From assembly GCA_000492175.2 (NCBI GenBank), contig CP097573.1, positions 3,472,001 to 3,536,000 on the forward strand: a stretch of 64,000 nucleotides of DNA, read 5' to 3'. Numbering within the stretch: the stretch's first letter is position 1; each line of letters starts with the position of its first letter. Below the pieces are notes generated by a model. The model ran no database searches and was not told the origin of the DNA. It saw only the letters and a list, made by a program, of their open reading frames with translations. Origin of the DNA: Firmicutes bacterium ASF500. GTDB taxonomy: Bacteria; Bacillota; Clostridia; Oscillospirales; Oscillospiraceae. The position numbers and the translations under genes are program-made. Positions 60,071-64,000 of this stretch are shown in pieces.

Positions 60071-61585
60071 TCAGCACGAAGTTTTGTTACGATACCGATA
60101 CTGGGTCTCTGTTCTGGTTTCATATTTAGCGTCTATAGTTCTGCTTTCTTCCCAGTAATAATTCTTGCCATCCGGAAGTGTGTATTCAGGCCACCAGGCT
60201 CGCCCGTCACTTCCGTAATGACCAACATTAATGTGATTTCCGCTACAATTACCGCAGGACCAACCGGTACCGTTAACGCTGTATCGCTTGGTACTCCAAT
60301 CGGAATAACGCATAACGGCACTGCCAAATTTATTTCTGAGATAAGTTTCGCACCAGCATTCGTGCCGGCCATCGGTGGTTGCATAACCTACATAGCGGTA
60401 CTCGGTATAACCGTCAGCGATCTTAACTTGGGTAGTCACTGTTTTAGTCTCTACCTCCCGGGTATCACTTTCATCGGCGGGGGTAGTTGTCCAATCGCTC
60501 CAGGGGCTCCAACAATTATCGTTGTTGGGCTCCTCTGGCGGCGGGTTGCAGATGCTACAAGACTCTACATAGCTCGTTGTATCATCTGTAAATGTTTCAC
60601 CGCAAATTGAACAGGTGTAATAATTAAAGTGAGGGTGCTCATTACTAAAATATTGGAATTGGCCTTTGTGACTAACATGGGTTACACTCATATTGCTGGT
60701 TAGGTCGAACCACAAACTCTTTTTATCTCCGCTGACAAAGAAAAAGCGGGTTTTACCATTGGAAAGTGTGGCTTTTTCTGTGCACGAAAGTTTGTAAGAA
60801 TCAGACATCTTTTTGATATACGTGGTATCTTTAGAAGCTTCTGCACTAGGGGAACAAAGTAGCTTGTAATTTGCGGGAATCGTTACCGTCCATTTGCCAG
60901 TCATGCGTGTAGAAACCGTTGGAGTTTCAACTGAACCTGAGTTTCTCACAGGTGTCCCCGCAATTTTTGAGCTCATTTTTGAAATATAAATGGTTTTTCC
61001 TGAATAATTTTTATTGCTAAATTCTATTCTGTGCCGTTTTACAATGCAGTTATTTGTACTGTAAGAGTTACAATCTAAAACTTCAACACCTGTAGAATCT
61101 GTGCTTATTAAAATGAAAGAATGCCCACTGACTCTTATATAGTCGCCTTTGTCAGCATTTTTTGCGATTGTATTATAATTGAAACCACCCTCGTATTTCA
61201 CACTACTTTCTCTTAATACTCTATCGGAGTTATCGTACCTAAAAATATACCATTCAGCAAATTCAACAAACCCCATACATGACATGCCACCGCTTAGGAA
61301 AAACTGTGACGCTTCCACAGTTCCAAACATATTCTTAAACCATTGTGATTTAATTACCCGGTTCACGTTGCAATTAGAACATCCATGATTAGACACCCAT
61401 TCACAGCAGCCCTCACCGTTTACAGTAAAATATTTACCACTTAGCAAACGGTCCAATTCATCAATTCGTGTTTGAATGGTCTCATCAGTAATTGGAGCAA
61501 CCGCACCTGTAACAAAGATTGTGCTTGGTATAAGGGTCAGAACCATACAGGCTACAAGAATATAGTTTAATATTTTCTTTTTCAT
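60071..61585 (-). CDS. Secreted protein with putative cysteine-peptidase fold
   Basis: A 504-aa, AT-rich gene. Signal peptide in residues 1-28 (ILNYILVACMVLTLIPSTIF). Residues about 95-190 look like a papain/NlpC-type domain: Cys in GGMSCMGFVEFAEW, His in RVSGHSFILISTDS, then VLDCNSYS. Two CxxC pairs (YYTCSICGETF) follow and a tail rich in W-x-x-W and Y-R-Y-R motifs. The ATG lies 4 bp inside the end of an IS1182 fragment; no ribosome site or promoter is seen. Exported and probably acquired; its expression is doubtful. Confidence 0.6.
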   Translation of the reverse strand: MKKKILNYILVACMVLTLIPSTIFVTGAVAPITDETIQTRIDELDRLLSGKYFTVNGEGCCEWVSNHGCSNCNVNRVIKSQWFKNMFGTVEASQFFLSGGMSCMGFVEFAEWYIFRYDNSDRVLRESSVKYEGGFNYNTIAKNADKGDYIRVSGHSFILISTDSTGVEVLDCNSYSTNNCIVKRHRIEFSNKNYSGKTIYISKMSSKIAGTPVRNSGSVETPTVSTRMTGKWTVTIPANYKLLCSPSAEASKDTTYIKKMSDSYKLSCTEKATLSNGKTRFFFVSGDKKSLWFDLTSNMSVTHVSHKGQFQYFSNEHPHFNYYTCSICGETFTDDTTSYVESCSICNPPPEEPNNDNCWSPWSDWTTTPADESDTREVETKTVTTQVKIADGYTEYRYVGYATTDGRHECWCETYLRNKFGSAVMRYSDWSTKRYSVNGTGWSCGNCSGNHINVGHYGSDGRAWWPEYTLPDGKNYYWEESRTIDAKYETRTETQYRYRNKTSC

Positions 61586-61902
61586 TGTCTGTCATGGACA
61601 TTTCCGGGGGTGACCACTGCTTCCAATACGTAACCGTTCTTGTCACAGGCGGTATGGGCCTCATAAGCGAAGCACCGCTTGTGCTCCCCTTTGTGGAACA
61701 TTCCACACTCCGGGTCTGTGGTGGATACCGTTACTGTTTTCTGCTTTTTTGCCTCTTTCTTCCTCCGGGCCTGCTTCTTTTTTGAGGTGTTGTCCTGTTT
61801 CTTCCCTCCAGCTTTGGGTGGTTCACCTTTATCATCCAGTGGCTTTTTTCCATGAGCCTCCCGGTCCGCGTTCACCTCCGCCAGCAGTTCTTCCTGGTAT
61901 CG
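61582..61902 (-). pseudogene. Middle fragment of an IS1182-type transposase
   Basis: About 106 codons: RYQEELLAEVNADREAHGKK, PPKAGGKKQDNTSKKKQARR, TTDPECGMFHKGEHKRCFAY, EAVVTPGNVHD. Its first 30 residues repeat the last part of the N-terminal fragment at 45199-45813, so at least two IS copies took part. It ends exactly where the secreted-protein gene begins. Confidence 0.85.
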
Positions 61903-61913
61903 TTCCCCTCCAA

Positions 61914-62110
61914 ATGCATCATGTAAGAAAACTCAAAAACCTAAAAGGCAAAGAACCCTGGGAGCAGTTTATGATTTCCCGCAAACGCAAAACCCTTGCT
62001 GTATGTGAAGATTGTCACCATAAAATTCACGGTGACAAAATGGACTGATTGTAGGTAGAGAGCCGGATACATCGAGAGGTGTACGTCCGGTTCAGGGGCG
62101 AGCGCCCGGA
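61914..62110 (+). mobile_element. 3' end of a group II intron (RT tail and domain V)
   Basis: 61914-62048 encodes the HNH-type tail of a group II intron reverse transcriptase (HHVRKLKNLKGKEPWEQFM, then CEDCHHKIHGDKMD). 62060-62093 is a 34-nt domain V: GAGCCGGATACATCGAGAGG...GTCCGGTTC, with the catalytic AGC and a GAGA-type tetraloop. The rest of the intron and RT are missing upstream, where the IS1182 fragment begins. Domain VI probably follows to about 62110. Confidence 0.8.
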
Positions 62111-62150
62111 AACTTGCCATAGCAATATGGTAAGGCGCTGGACGCTTAGC

Positions 62151-62399
62151 CTACAGGGCCTGGAGAAGCGCAAGCCGGACTGCTTCGCCGTGAAGCAGTA
62201 CAACCGCTATACAGACCCACCAAAGCCGGTCTATCAAAACCTGCTGAAGCTGGTAAAGGACAAAGACTATTTTGTTCTGACCACAAATGTAGACCACTGT
62301 TTCCAAAAGGCTGGTTTTGACAAAAAGAAGCTGTTCTACACCCAAGGGGACTACGGACTGTTCCAGCGCAGTGAGCCTTGTTGTCAGGAAAGCTATACT
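62151..62399 (+). pseudogene. SIR2-family protein fragment
   Basis: About 80 codons resembling a SIR2 NAD-binding protein: PVYQNLLKLVKDKDYFVLTT, NVDHCFQKAGFDKKKLFYTQ, GDYGLFQRSEPC. Both ends are lost: upstream is the group II intron exon junction, downstream a hydrophobic frame (62400-62570) that I cannot assign. The intron may have inserted in this gene. Confidence 0.65.
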
Positions 62400-62619
62400 G
62401 CGGAAATGGAAGGTCCGAAAACTCGAAAAGATTTAAGGCGCTATCCAACAAGCTCTTGCTCTTGTTGTTCCTGGCAATGTGCGTCACTGGTTTGCCCGCT
62501 CTGGTTATTGTTGCTATTATTGGTTGCTATAGTTTATACTTGCCGGCGGGTGCTGCTGCTGTTATAATGAGAGCGGCAAATTGGGATCGTATTTTGTGGA
62601 GGGCATGGAGGAAACGATA
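62400..62619 (+). other. Unassigned stretch with hydrophobic frame
   Basis: A short frame with one or two membrane-like segments (KLLLLLFLAMCVTGLPALVI) lies here and is open on both sides. It is probably the debris of a lost membrane-protein gene. TATACT and GTTATAATGAGAG near 62560-62572 could include a -10 element for the downstream flavodoxin gene. Confidence 0.3.
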
Positions 62620-63132
62620 ATGGTTTTGATGATTGACACAACGGCGGAGCATATAGGAAAAGGAATCGCGGAGGAGCTGCGCCACAGGGGTAAAAACGCA
62701 GTCGAGTTCGAGCTGATCGACACCGCCGGGATGCACATTTCACATTGTGTTGGATGCAATTATTGCTGGCTGAAAACGCCGGGAGTATGTTCCATTCAGG
62801 ACGATTATGAGCCGATTTTAAGAAAAATGAGCGAGGCTGACCAGGTTTGGCTGGTTTCGGATACGCGCTTTGGATTTATTTCCTGGCAGACAAAAAATAT
62901 TGTAGACAGAATCATGCCGCTTGTCACCATGTACCTGAAATTCCAGGGCGGGCAGATGCGTCATGTCATGCGCTATGACCACCAGCCGGATCTTGGGGTT
63001 ATCTATACCGGCGGCGGCGACCAGGCTTACCTGGAGCGGTGGTGCCAGCGTACCGCGCTGAATTTAGGGAGCCGTTCCCTGGGCGTTTTTTCGGAAAGCA
63101 GCGGAAAGGAGGCGGTCTCATGCATGTTGTGA
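62620..63132 (+). CDS. Flavodoxin-like iron-sulfur/FMN reductase protein
   Basis: A 170-aa NADPH-dependent FMN-reductase-type protein: MIDTTAEHIGKGIAEEL, CVGCNYCWLKTPGVCSIQDD (Cys motif seen in iron-sulfur flavoproteins), SDTRFGFISWQTKNIVDR. GGAGG lies 8 nt before ATG 62620; two earlier in-frame starts (62581 TTG, 62605 ATG) are less likely. It overlaps the following, related gene by 13 bp. Confidence 0.82.
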   Translation: MVLMIDTTAEHIGKGIAEELRHRGKNAVEFELIDTAGMHISHCVGCNYCWLKTPGVCSIQDDYEPILRKMSEADQVWLVSDTRFGFISWQTKNIVDRIMPLVTMYLKFQGGQMRHVMRYDHQPDLGVIYTGGGDQAYLERWCQRTALNLGSRSLGVFSESSGKEAVSCML

Positions 63133-63773
63133 TAATCAATGGAAGCCCACGGGTGCAGAAGTACAGCAATACGGAGAAGATTATCGCCGCCTTTGCGAAG
63201 GGGCTGTCAGAAGCAGAGAGTACCTTTGAAGCATACGCAATTTCCGACCGAAAAACATGGGACATCATCCGTGACGCCTACATGAAAAACGACGAGATTC
63301 TCATTGCTCTGCCGCTATATGTAGAATGCGTCCCCGGGCTTCTCTTGGAATTTTTGGAAACCCTCCCCAAAAAGGATGAGCGCACACGGCTCTCCTTTCT
63401 TTTGCAGAGCGGTTTTGCGGAGGGGTGCCAGCTTCGGTGCGGCGAGGCGTTTCTGGAAAAGCTCCCGGAATATTTGGGTGTCCGTTATGGCGGCTGTCTG
63501 GTGAAGGGAGATAATTTCGGAATCCGAATTTTGGATGAGGAGAAGCAGGCTCAGGCCACAAAGCCGTATCAGGAGATGGGCAGGCTGTTTGCGGAGGGAG
63601 ACGGCTTTTTCCGTGAGGAAGCAAAAAAATTTACCGGCCCGGAATATTTTTCACTTCCTGTGCGCTTAATCATGGGGTTAATCCACAAAACTCTTGCAAG
63701 AAAGATGCTTCAGAAAGCGGCGGAATCATGGGGATGCAGTGTACCGCTTGACGAAAAGGTTTGGGAAAAATGA
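63120..63773 (+). CDS. Flavodoxin-like NAD(P)H-dependent oxidoreductase
   Basis: A 217-aa protein with the flavodoxin-like start HVVIINGSPRVQKYSNTEKI and IALPLYVECVPGLLLEFLETL in the middle. AAAGGAGG lies 8 nt before ATG 63120. It is probably co-translated with the preceding gene, and the two may form a heterodimer or act in the same redox pathway. The physiological substrate is unknown. Confidence 0.8.
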   Translation: MHVVIINGSPRVQKYSNTEKIIAAFAKGLSEAESTFEAYAISDRKTWDIIRDAYMKNDEILIALPLYVECVPGLLLEFLETLPKKDERTRLSFLLQSGFAEGCQLRCGEAFLEKLPEYLGVRYGGCLVKGDNFGIRILDEEKQAQATKPYQEMGRLFAEGDGFFREEAKKFTGPEYFSLPVRLIMGLIHKTLARKMLQKAAESWGCSVPLDEKVWEK

Positions 63774-63828
63774 AAGAAAGTTGGCTTTGAGTATTTTCTC
63801 GACAAACATCAAGAAAGGGATTTTATAA

Positions 63829-63859
63829 GGCCTCCCGCCGGTTTTACTGGCGGGAGGCC
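63829..63859. terminator. Hairpin between converging genes
   Basis: GGCCTCCCGCC and its complement form an 11-bp stem around a 9-nt loop. CTTATAAAAT follows on the minus strand and CGCTTCT on the plus strand, so it fits neither direction perfectly but probably ends both. Confidence 0.65.
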
Positions 63860-63898
63860 GCTTCTATCTAGCAATTCAGGGAAATGGCCGCACTGAAT

Positions 63899-64000
63899 TT
63901 ACAGATTGGAAAATACATCCATCTGCTTTTGCAGCTCCCCTACGATCTCCTGGTTGGTATCCATACCGGCGGTAACGCCCGCCATATCCTCCACCAGGAC
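63899..64000 (-). CDS. Probable methyl-accepting chemotaxis protein, C-terminus only
   Basis: The last 33 codons of a gene that runs off the window: VLVEDMAGVTAGMDTNQEIV and then ELQKQMDVFSNL. This matches the end of chemotaxis receptor signalling domains, where MA-x-V-T-x(n) is followed by a short helix ending in F. Too little is present for certainty. Confidence 0.5.
   Translation of the reverse strand, partial: VLVEDMAGVTAGMDTNQEIVGELQKQMDVFSNL

Noticed and set aside
62079..62150. Extension of the SIR2-like frame upstream
   Set aside because: These codons overlap group II intron domains V and VI and show no similarity to SIR2 proteins.

Overview
The window looks like the chromosome of a high-GC, low-to-moderately curated Gram-positive gut Clostridium-type bacterium (Oscillospiraceae-like: Flavonifractor, Pseudoflavonifractor, Intestinimonas or Lawsonibacter relatives). 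The evidence is the GC-rich Firmicutes gene content: a BofA/YaaL pair, a dgt-dnaG-rpoD cluster, a two-subunit iron-sulfur serine dehydratase, S-layer homology proteins, and AGGAGG ribosome sites with sigma-A-like promoters. The genus is inferred and not proven.

Positions 1-34,550 are ordinary chromosome. First come a DegV protein, an HD hydrolase, yaaL-bofA, an S-layer protein, lipoproteins, a LUD protein and a YitT transporter. A type IIA topoisomerase pair (6275-8518 and 12252-14234) flanks a secreted protein and sdaAA-sdaAB. Positions 14,886-23,296 hold one compact operon with all seven shikimate steps plus both the phenylalanine and the tyrosine branch (aroF, tyrA, aroB, aroA, aroC, pheA, an aroE-aroK fusion, aroQ). 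It is preceded by a promoter, a 32-codon leader peptide rich in Phe and Tyr codons, and an intrinsic terminator, which is the classical layout of ribosome-mediated attenuation. Then follow a sugar kinase, dgt-dnaG-rpoD, a giant Sel1-repeat protein, rnc, acpP and an alanine/sodium symporter.

Positions about 34,600-62,500 are a patchwork of decayed mobile DNA with islands of ordinary genes. The pieces are: an Rhs-core remnant joined to an IS5-type transposase remnant; a RepA-type initiator gene that carries seven tandem 23-nt repeats; a headless serine recombinase; an Agr/Lyt-type sensor-regulator pair with a likely autoregulatory site; MobC beside a large inverted repeat (possible oriT); the tail of a subtilisin-like protease; metabolic and efflux genes (nitroreductase/HxlR, DUF2000, EamA, AraC); and tRNA-Arg(ACG). 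From 49,800 to 59,500 lies a conjugative type IV secretion module (VirD4-like, Maff2-like, VirB6-like, VirB4-like, NlpC/P60). It is clearly broken: VirB6 has a one-base frameshift, VirB4 is inverted and headless, NlpC has lost its 5' end, and relaxase, PrgI and an intact recombinase are not visible. Fragments of one IS1182-type transposase occur at three places in both orientations, and an IS110 tail and a group II intron 3' end are also present.

A short palindrome (core ATGCGTCTCAC-N-GTGAGACGCAT) recurs five times between or at the ends of genes of the conjugative element. From about 62,600 the sequence returns to intact genes: two overlapping flavodoxin-like oxidoreductases and, at the right edge, the C-terminus of a probable chemotaxis receptor.
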